Shown piece by piece: positions 7,161 to 15,217 of a stretch of 20,069 nucleotides of DNA. How positions within the stretch are numbered: the first letter of the stretch is position 1; every line of letters begins with the position of its first letter. The translations under genes were made by a program, and so were the position numbers. Location of the stretch: the NCBI GenBank assembly GCA_002353525.1, contig DEJV01000022.1, positions 351 to 20,419 of the forward strand. The letters run 5' to 3'. The DNA is from Prevotella sp. UBA2739. Lineage in GTDB: Bacteria > Bacteroidota > Bacteroidia > Bacteroidales > Bacteroidaceae. The notes under the pieces were generated by a model. It was not told the origin of the DNA and did not search any database. It saw only the letters and a list, made by a program, of their open reading frames with translations.

Positions 7161-10088
7161 ATGAGTATCAGATTAAACAAAGCAATACGTGAATTGAACA
7201 TAGGACTCCAAACGGCAGTGGAGTTCCTAGAAAAGAAAAATGAACTGGGTGAGGTAAAGTCTGACCCCAACTTCAAACTGAGCGATGCCCAGTATGAAGC
7301 CCTCGTGGAGCAATTCAAGGGCGACAAAGAAGTGAAGGGACAGGCCGACAAACTCTTCCAGAAGCACCCGAAGGAGAAGAAACGGACGGCAGAGACTGTG
7401 ACGAAAGCCGAAACGCCTTTTGAGAAAAGCCGCCAGCAGTTCAATCCGCTGGGGAAGATAGATTTGAATAGTCTGAATCCGCAGGCAAAGCAAGCTGCCG
7501 TGAGTGCTAAGCCTGAAGAGAAGAAAGAGCCCGTTAAGCCCCAGCCTGAAAAGGTTCAGCCACAACCCAAGCAGGAACAGCCTGCTGTCGTTCAGCCTAA
7601 GTCTGAGCCAAAGCCTGTTGAGAAACCGGCAGAGAAACCGGCCGAAAAGCCTGAGCCCAAGCCCGTTGTGACTGTGGAGGAAAAACCGGCACAGCCCGTT
7701 GTCGTGGAGACACCTAAGGCCGAGAAACCAGCACAGCCCGTGCAGGAAGAGCCGAAACCGGTAGAACAGAAACCTGCCGAGCCGGCACCGCAAGCACAGG
7801 AACCGGCTGCTGATGCCACACAGGCCAAGACCGAGGTCTTTATGACCAAGAACGAGAAGAAGATGCTGAACAATGCTCCTCAGCTGAAGATTCAAGGCAA
7901 GATCGACCTTGACGCACTGAACCAAAGCACTCGCCCGAAGAAGAAGTCGAAGGAAGAGCGCCGCAAGGAACGTGAGGAGAAGGCAGCACAGGCCCGTGGC
8001 GGAAACAACGGCAACAACAGCGAGAAGAAAAAGAAGCGCGTGCGCATCGGCAATGAGCGTATCGACATTGAGGCTGCTGGAAAGAACAGCAACTTCAACG
8101 GCAAGAACGACAAAAACAACAATGCCGGTGCTGGTAACAGCAACAAGAAAAATAAGAAGAAGCGCAACCAGAAGCCTCTTGAGGTGAACGAGGAGGATGT
8201 GGCACGCCAGGTAAAAGAGACGCTGGCCCGTCTGACTTCGAAGAACCAGAACAAGAAAGGAGCCAAATATCGTAAGGAGAAGCGCGAGGCCGTGCAAGAG
8301 CGCATGAGCGAAGAGTTGGCTGCCGAGGCAGCACAGAGCAAAGTGCTCAAACTGACCGAGTTCGTGACTGTTTCCGAGTTGGCCACAATGATGAATGTCG
8401 GAGTCAACCAGGTCATCGGCACCTGCATGTCTATCGGCATCATGGTAAGTATCAACCAGCGACTCGATGCCGAGACCATCAACATCGTGGCCGACGAGTT
8501 TGGCTTCACCACCGAATATGTGAGCGCCGAGGTGCAGAACGCCATCACCGAGGAGGAGGATGACGAGAACGACCTGATGAGCCGCGCACCGATTGTGACG
8601 GTGATGGGACACGTAGACCACGGTAAGACATCGCTGCTCGACCATATCCGCAACACCAATGTGATTGCCGGTGAGGCTGGTGGTATCACCCAGCACATCG
8701 GAGCCTATAACGTTCAGCTGAAAGACGGACGGCAGATTACCTTCCTCGACACTCCAGGTCACGAGGCCTTCACAGCCATGCGTGCCCGTGGTGCACAGGT
8801 CACCGATATAGCCATCATCATCATTGCTGCCGACGACAGCGTGATGCCTACCACCAAGGAGGCCATCGCCCATGCCCAGGCTGCCAATGTGCCGATGGTG
8901 TTCGCTATCAACAAGATTGATAAGCCAGGTGCCAACCCCGATAAGATTCGTGAGGACTTGGCCAACATGAACTTGTTGGTAGAAGACTGGGGCGGTAAAT
9001 ACCAGTGTCAGGAAATCTCGGCCAAGAAAGGTCTTGGCGTTGACGAATTGCTGGAGAAAGTGCTGCTCGAGGCCGAAATGCTCGACCTGAAGGCCAACCC
9101 CAACCGCAAGGCTACGGGAAGCATCATCGAGTCGTCGCTCGACAAGGGCCGCGGCTATGTTTCTACCGTATTGGTAAGCAACGGAACGCTGAAGGTGGGC
9201 GACATCGTGGTGGCTGGTACCAGCTATGGCCGCATCAAAGCTATGTTCAACGAGCGTAACCAGCGCATCGAGTCAGCAGGACCGGCAGAGCCAGCCATCA
9301 TCCTGGGTCTGAACGGCGCACCTACTGCCGGCGACACTTTCCACGTGATGGAGACCGAGCAGGAGGCACGCGAGATTACCAACAAGCGCACACAGCTGCA
9401 GCGTGAGCAGTCGCTCCGCACCACGAAGACGCTTGGTCTTGACGACATCTCTCACCGCATTGCCCTGGGCGAGTTCCACGAGCTGAACATCATCGTGAAG
9501 GGTGACACCGACGGTTCGATAGAGGCCCTGAGCGACTCGTTCATCAAGCTCAGCACCGAGAAAGTGCAGGTGAACGTCATCAACAAGGCTGTAGGCCAGA
9601 TTTCAGAGAACGACGTGATGCTGGCCAGTGCCTCCGACGCCATTATCGTTGGCTTCCAGGTACGCCCGTCGGCCGATGCCCGCAAACTGGCTGAGCGCGA
9701 GGGCGTTGAAATCAACACCTACTCTATCATCTACGATGCCATCGACGACATCAAGTCGACCATGCAGGGTATGCTCGACAAGGTGAAGAAGGAGATTATC
9801 TCTGGCGAGATCGAGGTGAAGCAGGTGTTCAAGATCTCGAAGGTCGGCACTGTGGCTGGTGGACTGGTCATCGACGGAAAGGTGCACAACAAAGACAAGG
9901 CCCGCGTCATTCGCGATGGTATTGTGGTGCACACCGCTCCTATCGATGCCCTGAAGCGCTACAAAGACGACGCCAAGGAGGTGGCAACAGGTCTGGAGTG
10001 TGGTATCTCACTGGTTAACTTCAACGACATCCAAGTGGGTGATATCATTGAGACCTTCACCGAGATTGAGGTAGAACAGAAACTATAA
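7161..10088 (+). CDS. infB: Translation initiation factor IF-2
   Basis: A 975-residue GTPase that brings initiator tRNA to the 30S subunit and promotes subunit joining. The N-terminus (MSIRLNKAIRELNIGLQTAV) is the IF2_N helix typical of Bacteroidota. Next come a long Pro/Lys/Glu/Gln-rich low-complexity segment (about residues 110-225) with repeated EKPAEKP units, and a very basic Lys/Asn-rich stretch (about 255-380). A second IF2_N-like domain (about 393-455) precedes the G domain. There the P-loop GHVDHGKT is residues 483-490, DTPGH 530-534 and NKID 584-587, with SAKKG following. Domains II-IV complete the protein. The ~470-residue N-terminal extension is unusually rich in simple sequence, but such extensions are known in the family. 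The stop TAA is followed immediately by an AT-rich repeat array rather than a normal GC-stem terminator. Confidence 0.98.
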   Translation: MSIRLNKAIRELNIGLQTAVEFLEKKNELGEVKSDPNFKLSDAQYEALVEQFKGDKEVKGQADKLFQKHPKEKKRTAETVTKAETPFEKSRQQFNPLGKIDLNSLNPQAKQAAVSAKPEEKKEPVKPQPEKVQPQPKQEQPAVVQPKSEPKPVEKPAEKPAEKPEPKPVVTVEEKPAQPVVVETPKAEKPAQPVQEEPKPVEQKPAEPAPQAQEPAADATQAKTEVFMTKNEKKMLNNAPQLKIQGKIDLDALNQSTRPKKKSKEERRKEREEKAAQARGGNNGNNSEKKKKRVRIGNERIDIEAAGKNSNFNGKNDKNNNAGAGNSNKKNKKKRNQKPLEVNEEDVARQVKETLARLTSKNQNKKGAKYRKEKREAVQERMSEELAAEAAQSKVLKLTEFVTVSELATMMNVGVNQVIGTCMSIGIMVSINQRLDAETINIVADEFGFTTEYVSAEVQNAITEEEDDENDLMSRAPIVTVMGHVDHGKTSLLDHIRNTNVIAGEAGGITQHIGAYNVQLKDGRQITFLDTPGHEAFTAMRARGAQVTDIAIIIIAADDSVMPTTKEAIAHAQAANVPMVFAINKIDKPGANPDKIREDLANMNLLVEDWGGKYQCQEISAKKGLGVDELLEKVLLEAEMLDLKANPNRKATGSIIESSLDKGRGYVSTVLVSNGTLKVGDIVVAGTSYGRIKAMFNERNQRIESAGPAEPAIILGLNGAPTAGDTFHVMETEQEAREITNKRTQLQREQSLRTTKTLGLDDISHRIALGEFHELNIIVKGDTDGSIEALSDSFIKLSTEKVQVNVINKAVGQISENDVMLASASDAIIVGFQVRPSADARKLAEREGVEINTYSIIYDAIDDIKSTMQGMLDKVKKEIISGEIEVKQVFKISKVGTVAGGLVIDGKVHNKDKARVIRDGIVVHTAPIDALKRYKDDAKEVATGLECGISLVNFNDIQVGDIIETFTEIEVEQKL

Positions 10089-10090
10089 TC

Positions 10091-10184
10091 AATTCATAAT
10101 TCATAATGCATAATGCATAATAAGGCTACGCCGAAAAAGCATTGTATTATGGATTATGAATTATGCATTATGCATTATGAATTC
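10091..10184. repeat. Inverted heptamer arrays between infB and sufB
   Basis: The left arm (10091-10121) and right arm (10146-10184) are tandem 7-base units, ATTATGn on the right and its complement on the left. Bases 10098-10121 and 10160-10183 form a perfect 24-base inverted repeat with a 38-base spacer. The spacer begins with a small GGCTACGCC palindrome. The array starts two bases after the infB stop, and its last unit (10174-10180) contains the sufB ATG at 10177. The right arm carries five ATGs spaced 7 bases apart. Confidence 0.92.
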
Positions 10185-11622
10185 AAGTAATGAATTTGTG
10201 CGTCAGGTAGCCGAACAGAAATATGAGTTCGGGTTCACCACGGATGTACATACAGAAATCATAGAGAAGGGGCTGAACGAAGACATCGTTCGGCTCATCT
10301 CTGCTAAGAAGGGGGAGCCTGACTGGATGCTGGAGTTCCGCCTGCGGGCTTTCCGCTACTGGAAAGAGCAGACCGAACCCAAGTGGGGGCATGTGCATGT
10401 GCCGCCCATCGACTATCAGGCCATTTCCTACTATGCCGACCCGATGGCGAAGAAGCCCAAAGGCGACGGCAAGATTGACCCCGAGCTGGAGAAGACATTC
10501 GACAAGCTGGGCATTCCCCTGGAGGAACGCTTGGCACTGAGTGGCAACACGGCCGTTGATGCCATCATGGACTCGGTGAGCGTGAAGACCACTTTCAAGG
10601 AGAAACTGCGTGAGAAAGGCATCATTTTCTGCTCCATCGGCGAGGCCATCAAGGAGCATGGCGAACTGGTGCGCCAGTATCTGGGTACGGTAGTTCCCTA
10701 CCGCGACAACTTCTTCGCCGCACTCAACAGTGCCGTGTTCAGCGACGGTTCGTTTGTGTATATCCCCAAAGGAGTGCGCTGTCCGATGGAACTGAGCAGT
10801 TATTTCCGCATCAACGCCCGCAATACCGGTCAGTTTGAGCGTACGCTCATCGTGGCCGACGACGACTCTTACGTCTCTTATCTGGAGGGATGTACGGCTC
10901 CTATGCGCGATGAGAACCAGCTTCATGCAGCCATCGTAGAGATTATTGTCAACGACCGCGCCGAGGTAAAATACTCAACCGTGCAGAACTGGTATCCCGG
11001 TGATGAACAGGGACGTGGCGGTGTGCTCAACCTGGTCACCAAACGCGGTGACTTGCGAGGTGTCAACTCCAAACTGTCGTGGACACAGGTGGAGACAGGC
11101 AGTGCCATCACGTGGAAATATCCATCGTGCGTGCTGCGAGGCGACAATTCGGTGGCTGAGTTCTATAGTGTGGCTGTGACCAACAACTATCAAGAGGCCG
11201 ACACGGGCACGAAGATGATTCATATAGGAAAGAACACCCGTTCGACCATCATCTCAAAGGGTATTTCGGCAGGCCACTCGCAAAACTCCTATCGCGGACT
11301 GGTGCGCGCCACGGCCAATGCTGACAACGCACGCAACTATTCGTCGTGCGACTCCCTGCTGCTGGGCAGCGAATGCGGTGCCCATACCTTCCCCTACATG
11401 GATGTACACAACGACACAGCCATCTTCGAGCATGAGGCTACCACCTCCAAGATCTCCGAAGATCAGCTGTTCTACTGCAACCAGCGCGGCATCCCTACCG
11501 AACAGGCCGTAGGCCTCATCGTCAACGGTTATGCCAAGGAAGTGCTCAACAAACTGCCCATGGAGTTTGCCGTAGAGGCCCAGAAACTACTGAGTGTCTC
11601 GCTGGAGGGCACCGTCGGGTAA
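10177..11622 (+). CDS. sufB: Fe-S cluster assembly scaffold protein SufB
   Basis: A 481-residue SufB, the core subunit of the SufBC2D scaffold on which Fe-S clusters are built. The N-terminal SufB pattern (VRQVAEQKYEFGFTTDVHTE) and the long beta-helical core are clear. NYSSCDSLLLGSECGAHTF carries the conserved Cys (Cys391 from this start), and FEHEATTSKISEDQLFYCNQ follows (Glu420). I chose the ATG at 10177 (MNSSNEFVRQ). An in-frame ATG at 10156 is also possible, but it would add MNYALCI, encoded wholly by the heptamer array, so it is probably not native. There is no gene between infB and sufB and no recognisable promoter. The start codon lies in the stem of a 24-base inverted repeat, which could limit translation. 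sufC follows after 30 bases. Confidence 0.96.
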   Translation: MNSSNEFVRQVAEQKYEFGFTTDVHTEIIEKGLNEDIVRLISAKKGEPDWMLEFRLRAFRYWKEQTEPKWGHVHVPPIDYQAISYYADPMAKKPKGDGKIDPELEKTFDKLGIPLEERLALSGNTAVDAIMDSVSVKTTFKEKLREKGIIFCSIGEAIKEHGELVRQYLGTVVPYRDNFFAALNSAVFSDGSFVYIPKGVRCPMELSSYFRINARNTGQFERTLIVADDDSYVSYLEGCTAPMRDENQLHAAIVEIIVNDRAEVKYSTVQNWYPGDEQGRGGVLNLVTKRGDLRGVNSKLSWTQVETGSAITWKYPSCVLRGDNSVAEFYSVAVTNNYQEADTGTKMIHIGKNTRSTIISKGISAGHSQNSYRGLVRATANADNARNYSSCDSLLLGSECGAHTFPYMDVHNDTAIFEHEATTSKISEDQLFYCNQRGIPTEQAVGLIVNGYAKEVLNKLPMEFAVEAQKLLSVSLEGTVG

Positions 11623-11656
11623 TTGAGAATTGATAATTGACAATTGAGAATTATGC
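11622..11656 (+). repeat. Five heptamers spanning the sufB-sufC spacer
   Basis: Five consecutive 7-base units with no phase slip: ATTGAGA, ATTGATA, ATTGACA, ATTGAGA, ATTATGC. The first base is the last base of the sufB TAA, and the fifth unit contains the sufC ATG (11653-11655). The last unit equals the unit of the infB-sufB array, linking the two arrays as one family. Confidence 0.92.
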
Positions 11657-12408
11657 TTGAAGTACGTAATTTACATGCCAAAATTGGCGACAAAGAAATA
11701 CTAAAAGGTATCAGCCTTACCGTGAAGGACGGTGAGACGCATGCTATCATGGGACCTAATGGATCGGGAAAGTCGACGCTCTCGGCCGTGCTGGTGGGCA
11801 ATCCCCTCTACGAAGTAACTGAGGGTGAAGCCTTTTTCAATGGTAAGAACCTGCTCGACATGGCTCCCGAAGACCGTGCCCACGAGGGATTGTTCCTCTC
11901 GTTCCAGTACCCAGTGGAGATTCCAGGGGTGTCGATGACCAATTTCATGCGCGCTGCCATCAACGAGAAGCGCAAATACCACGGACTGGAGCCGATGAAC
12001 GCTGCCGAGTTCCTGAAACTGATGCGCGAAAAACGCAAGGTGGTAGAGCTGGACTCGAAGCTGGCCAACCGCTCTGTAAACGAGGGTTTTAGCGGCGGCG
12101 AGAAAAAGCGCAACGAGATTTTCCAGATGGCCATGCTCGAACCCAAGCTTTCTATTCTCGACGAGACCGACAGCGGACTGGATGTCGATGCCATGCGCAT
12201 TGTGGCTGAAGGTGTCAACAAACTGCAGACTCCCGAGACGTCGTGCATCGTCATTACACACTACGACCGCCTGCTGGAGATGATTCGTCCGCAGTATGTA
12301 CACGTACTCTACAAAGGACGCATCGTGAAGACCGGCGGCCCCGAACTGGCCCGCGAGATACAAGAGCACGGCTACGACTGGATAAAAGAAGAGGCCGGAG
12401 AAGATTGA
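11653..12408 (+). CDS. sufC: Fe-S cluster assembly ATPase SufC
   Basis: A 251-residue cytoplasmic ABC-type ATPase that drives conformational change of SufB-SufD during cluster assembly. Walker A is GPNGSGKST (residues 34-42), and the signature is FSGGEKKRNEI (SGGE at 147-150). Walker B is ILDETDSGLD (Asp170, Glu171), and the H-loop histidine is His203 in VITHYDR. ETDSGLD rather than EPTSALD is the known SufC form and separates it from transporter ATPases. A TTG at 11644 would extend the frame by three codons, but these are repeat-derived, and ATG 11653 gives the usual MLEVRNLHA start. The TGA stop overlaps the first ATTGAGA unit of the next array. Confidence 0.97.
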   Translation: MLEVRNLHAKIGDKEILKGISLTVKDGETHAIMGPNGSGKSTLSAVLVGNPLYEVTEGEAFFNGKNLLDMAPEDRAHEGLFLSFQYPVEIPGVSMTNFMRAAINEKRKYHGLEPMNAAEFLKLMREKRKVVELDSKLANRSVNEGFSGGEKKRNEIFQMAMLEPKLSILDETDSGLDVDAMRIVAEGVNKLQTPETSCIVITHYDRLLEMIRPQYVHVLYKGRIVKTGGPELAREIQEHGYDWIKEEAGED

Positions 12409-12511
12409 GAATTGAGAATTGAGGATTGAGAATGAAGGATTCCTCTGTGTTTTTCCGTGTAAATCCGTGGCGGAGAATGGAGGATTGAGAATGGAAGATT
12501 GAGAATGAGGC
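12404..12511 (+). repeat. Composite heptamer array spanning the sufC-sufD spacer
   Basis: Units from 12404 are ATTGAGA, ATTGAGA, ATTGAGG, ATTGAGA and ATGAAGG. A 26-base dispersed sequence follows (12442-12467). From 12477 the units resume as ATGGAGG, ATTGAGA, ATGGAAG, ATTGAGA and ATGAGGC. The sufC TGA (12406-12408) is inside the first unit, and the sufD ATG (12505-12507) opens the last, so the array fills the whole spacer. Confidence 0.9.
12442..12467 (+). repeat. 26-base dispersed repeat, copy 1
   Basis: A sequence starting CCTCTGTGT and ending AATCCG. It matches the reverse complement of 19863-19888 at 23 of 26 positions by hand alignment. It sits inside the heptamer array after sufC. Confidence 0.8.
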
Positions 12512-13851
12512 AAAGCGAACAGCAATATATAGAATTGTATGAGCAGGCGCGACAGATGATATTCAGTCATTCTGCCGAGGCGATGAATGCCCTGCGCGAC
12601 CAGGCTTTCGAGCATTTCAAGGCTCAGGGCTTCCCCTCGAAGAAGGTGGAGCGGTATAAATATACCGACATGCAGGCGCTCTTTGCGCCCGACTACGGAC
12701 TGAACCTCAACCGGCTCGACATCCCTGTCGATCCGTATCAGGCTTTCCGCTGCGATGTGCCCAACCTGTCAACGTCGCTCTATTTCGTCGTCAACGATGT
12801 TTTCTACAACAAAGCACTGCCCAAGAGCCACCTGCCCGAAGGTGTCGTCATTGGTTCTTTGAGCGCCTATGCTGCAAAAAATCCCGATTTCATCGGTAAA
12901 TATTACGGTCGGCTGGCCAAAACCGATGGCGATGGGGTGACAGCTCTGAACACGATGCTGGCACAAGACGGACTGCTGGTATATGTACCAAAAGGCGTAG
13001 TGGTCGACCGTGCCATACAGGTCATCAACATCCTGCGTTCTGATGTCGACCTGATGGTCAACCGCCGCGTGCTGATTATCACCGAAGAGGGTGCCGAAAT
13101 CAAACTGCTCTTCTGTGACCATGCTGCCGACGACCGTCATTTCCTGGCCACACAGGTCATCGAGGCTTATGTAGGAGAAAATGCCTCGCTCGACCTCTAC
13201 TGCCTGGAAGAGACCCACAATAAGAACACCCGGGTGAGCAACGTCTATGTGGAGCAACAGGCCAACAGCCGGCTGAACCACAATGTGATTACGCTGCACA
13301 ACGGCATCACCCGCAACCGGCTCGACCTGGTGCTGCGTGGCGAGGGAGCCGAATGCGCCTGCAATGGCTGTGTGATTGCCGACAAGCAGCAGCACGTCGA
13401 CAACAACACGTTGATTACGCATGAGGCATGCCACTGCACGAGCAACGAACTTTATAAATATGTGCTCGACGAACAGGCTGTTGGTGCCTTTGCAGGAAAG
13501 GTTTTTGTGGCTCCAGGAGCCCAAAAGACATCATCGCAGATGACCAATCAGAACCTCTGCGCCACCCGCGAAGCCCGCATGTTCACCCAGCCGATGCTAG
13601 AGATTTATGCCGACGATGTGAAATGTGCACACGGCAGCACCGTAGGACAACTCAACGATGCCGCCATGTTCTACATGCGGCAGCGAGGCATCAGCGAGCA
13701 TGAGGCCCGTGTGTTGTTGCAGAATGCCTTCATCAATGAGGTCATCGACCAGATGCGACTGGAGCCTTTGCGCGACCGTCTGCACTATCTGGTAGAGAAA
13801 CGTTTCCGAGGCGAGCTCAACAAGTGCAACGGATGCCAGCTCTGCAAATAA
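12505..13851 (+). CDS. sufD: Fe-S cluster assembly scaffold protein SufD
   Basis: A 448-residue SufD, the paralogue of SufB that completes the SufBC2D complex and is linked to iron entry. An N-terminal helical region containing GFPSKKVERYKYTD leads into the beta-helical core. The C-terminal family block (TREARMFTQPMLEIYADDVKCAHGSTVGQLNDAAMFYMRQRGIS) includes the conserved KCAHG histidine. The protein ends with the Cys-rich tail CNGCQLCK, three cysteines in C-x2-C-x2-C. This is absent from the classical E. coli protein as I know it, but I believe related tails occur in other Bacteroidota. The ATG at 12505 is chosen over an in-frame TTG at 12499, which is repeat-derived. The stop abuts a decamer array leading to sufS. 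Confidence 0.95.
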   Translation: MRQSEQQYIELYEQARQMIFSHSAEAMNALRDQAFEHFKAQGFPSKKVERYKYTDMQALFAPDYGLNLNRLDIPVDPYQAFRCDVPNLSTSLYFVVNDVFYNKALPKSHLPEGVVIGSLSAYAAKNPDFIGKYYGRLAKTDGDGVTALNTMLAQDGLLVYVPKGVVVDRAIQVINILRSDVDLMVNRRVLIITEEGAEIKLLFCDHAADDRHFLATQVIEAYVGENASLDLYCLEETHNKNTRVSNVYVEQQANSRLNHNVITLHNGITRNRLDLVLRGEGAECACNGCVIADKQQHVDNNTLITHEACHCTSNELYKYVLDEQAVGAFAGKVFVAPGAQKTSSQMTNQNLCATREARMFTQPMLEIYADDVKCAHGSTVGQLNDAAMFYMRQRGISEHEARVLLQNAFINEVIDQMRLEPLRDRLHYLVEKRFRGELNKCNGCQLCK

Positions 13852-13950
13852 CACTAAGAAACGCCTAGGAAGGCCTAAAGAATCCTAGAGATTCCTAGAT
13901 AATCCTAGAAATCCCTAGATAATCCTAGGAAAGCCCAGGAAAACTTAGAA
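13851..13950. repeat. Ten-unit decamer array between sufD and sufS
   Basis: Ten consecutive degenerate 10-base units with consensus near AATCCTAGAn, without phase slip from 13851 to 13950. CTAG, usually rare in bacterial DNA, occurs six times. The array begins at the last base of the sufD stop and ends 25 bases before the sufS ATG. Half-sites such as CCTAGG are palindromic. Confidence 0.9.
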
Positions 13951-13975
13951 AAAAAAATCAGAAAAGCAACCCACC

Positions 13976-15190
13976 ATGTACGACATACAAACGGTAAGAG
14001 CCGATTTCCCCATCCTTTCGCGGCAAGTCTATCATAAACCTCTGGTTTATCTCGACAATGCTGCCACCACGCAGAAGCCTCTCTGTGTGCTCGACGCCAT
14101 GCGCGAGGAATACCTTAACGTGAATGCCAATGTGCACCGCGGTGTGCACTATCTCTCGCAACAGGCCACCGACCTGCACGAGGCTGCCCGCGAGACGGTG
14201 CGCGACTTTATCCATGCACGCAAGAGCGAGGAAATCATCTTTACACGGGGTACCACCGAGGCTATCAACCTTGTGGCGTCATCGTTTTGCGACGGACTGA
14301 TGCGCGAGGGCGACGAGGTGATTGTCAGCGAGATGGAACATCACTCCAACATTGTGCCCTGGCAACTGCAGGCTGCCAAACGGGGCATTGCCATCAAGGT
14401 GCTGCCCATCGACGACAACGGCATGCTGTGCATCGACAAACTGGAGGAACTGCTGACGGAGCGCACACGGCTGGTGAGCATTGCCCATGTGAGCAATGTG
14501 CTCGGCACGGTGAACCCCGTGAGCGACATCATCGCCACGGCCCACCGTCATGGCGTTCCCGTGCTGGTGGATGGCGCACAGGCAGCGCCCCACTTCAGTG
14601 TGGACGTGCAGGCACTCGACTGCGATTTCTATGCTTTCAGCGGCCATAAGATGTATGGTCCCACGGGCATTGGCGTGCTCTATGGAAAGGAAGGGTGGCT
14701 CGACCGTCTGCCACCTTATCAAGGAGGAGGAGAGATGATTGAGAGTGTAAGCTTCCAGAAGACCACCTTCCAGGCCCTGCCGTTTAAGTTTGAGGCTGGC
14801 ACTCCCGACTATGTGGCCACCCACGGGCTGGCTACTGCCATAAAATACATGCAAAAACTGGGCTTGGACAATATCCAGGCACACGAACAGCAGCTCACCG
14901 ACTACTGCATGCAGCAGCTCAGCCAGATAGAGGGCATGCGCATCTTCGGCCCTCAAGCGCCTCACGATGCCGTGGTGAGCTTCCTTGTGGGCGACATCCA
15001 CCACATGGACATGGGTACGCTGCTCGACCGGCTGGGCATTGCTGTACGCACAGGCCACCACTGTGCACAACCGTTGATGGACCGTTATGGCATCCTGGGC
15101 ACGGTGCGTGCGTCGTTTGCGCTCTACAACACCCAAGAAGAAGTAGACGCGCTTGTGGCTGCCGTCAAGAGAGTGGCACAGATGTTTTGA
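13976..15190 (+). CDS. sufS: Cysteine desulfurase SufS
   Basis: A 404-residue class V PLP enzyme that removes sulfur from cysteine, giving alanine and an enzyme-bound persulfide for the SufBCD scaffold. The group II pattern is clear: YLDNAATTQKP near the N-terminus, and NVHRGVHYLS. The PLP Schiff-base lysine is Lys225 in FSGHKMYGPTGIGVL, and the persulfide cysteine is Cys363 in RTGHHCAQP. The GHHC context marks SufS/CsdA rather than IscS types. SufE or SufU, which normally accepts the persulfide, is not encoded in this window. The ATG at 13976 gives the standard N-terminus. Between it and sufD lies the decamer array, so co-transcription is likely but sufS could be separately controlled. Confidence 0.97.
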   Translation: MYDIQTVRADFPILSRQVYHKPLVYLDNAATTQKPLCVLDAMREEYLNVNANVHRGVHYLSQQATDLHEAARETVRDFIHARKSEEIIFTRGTTEAINLVASSFCDGLMREGDEVIVSEMEHHSNIVPWQLQAAKRGIAIKVLPIDDNGMLCIDKLEELLTERTRLVSIAHVSNVLGTVNPVSDIIATAHRHGVPVLVDGAQAAPHFSVDVQALDCDFYAFSGHKMYGPTGIGVLYGKEGWLDRLPPYQGGGEMIESVSFQKTTFQALPFKFEAGTPDYVATHGLATAIKYMQKLGLDNIQAHEQQLTDYCMQQLSQIEGMRIFGPQAPHDAVVSFLVGDIHHMDMGTLLDRLGIAVRTGHHCAQPLMDRYGILGTVRASFALYNTQEEVDALVAAVKRVAQMF

Positions 15191-15217
15191 TACAAATAAA
15201 ACTACTAATTATAAAAA

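Noticed and set aside
7500..7810. Infb repeat region as an inserted or frameshifted segment
   Set aside because: The EKPAEKP-type simple sequence stays in frame, and low-complexity N-terminal extensions are normal in IF-2.
7227..8873. A 548-codon open frame on the minus strand opposite infB
   Set aside because: It is the complement of the Pro/Lys/Glu-rich infB region, which yields Leu/Phe/Gly/Arg simple sequence. No protein features, and infB is certain.
10091..10184. A CRISPR-like array in the infB-sufB spacer
   Set aside because: Units are 7 bases with no unique spacers and are arranged as inverted arms, so it is not a CRISPR array.
10091..10184. Terminal inverted repeats of an insertion sequence
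   Set aside because: Only 38 bases lie between the arms, there is no transposase, and the arms are themselves tandem heptamers.
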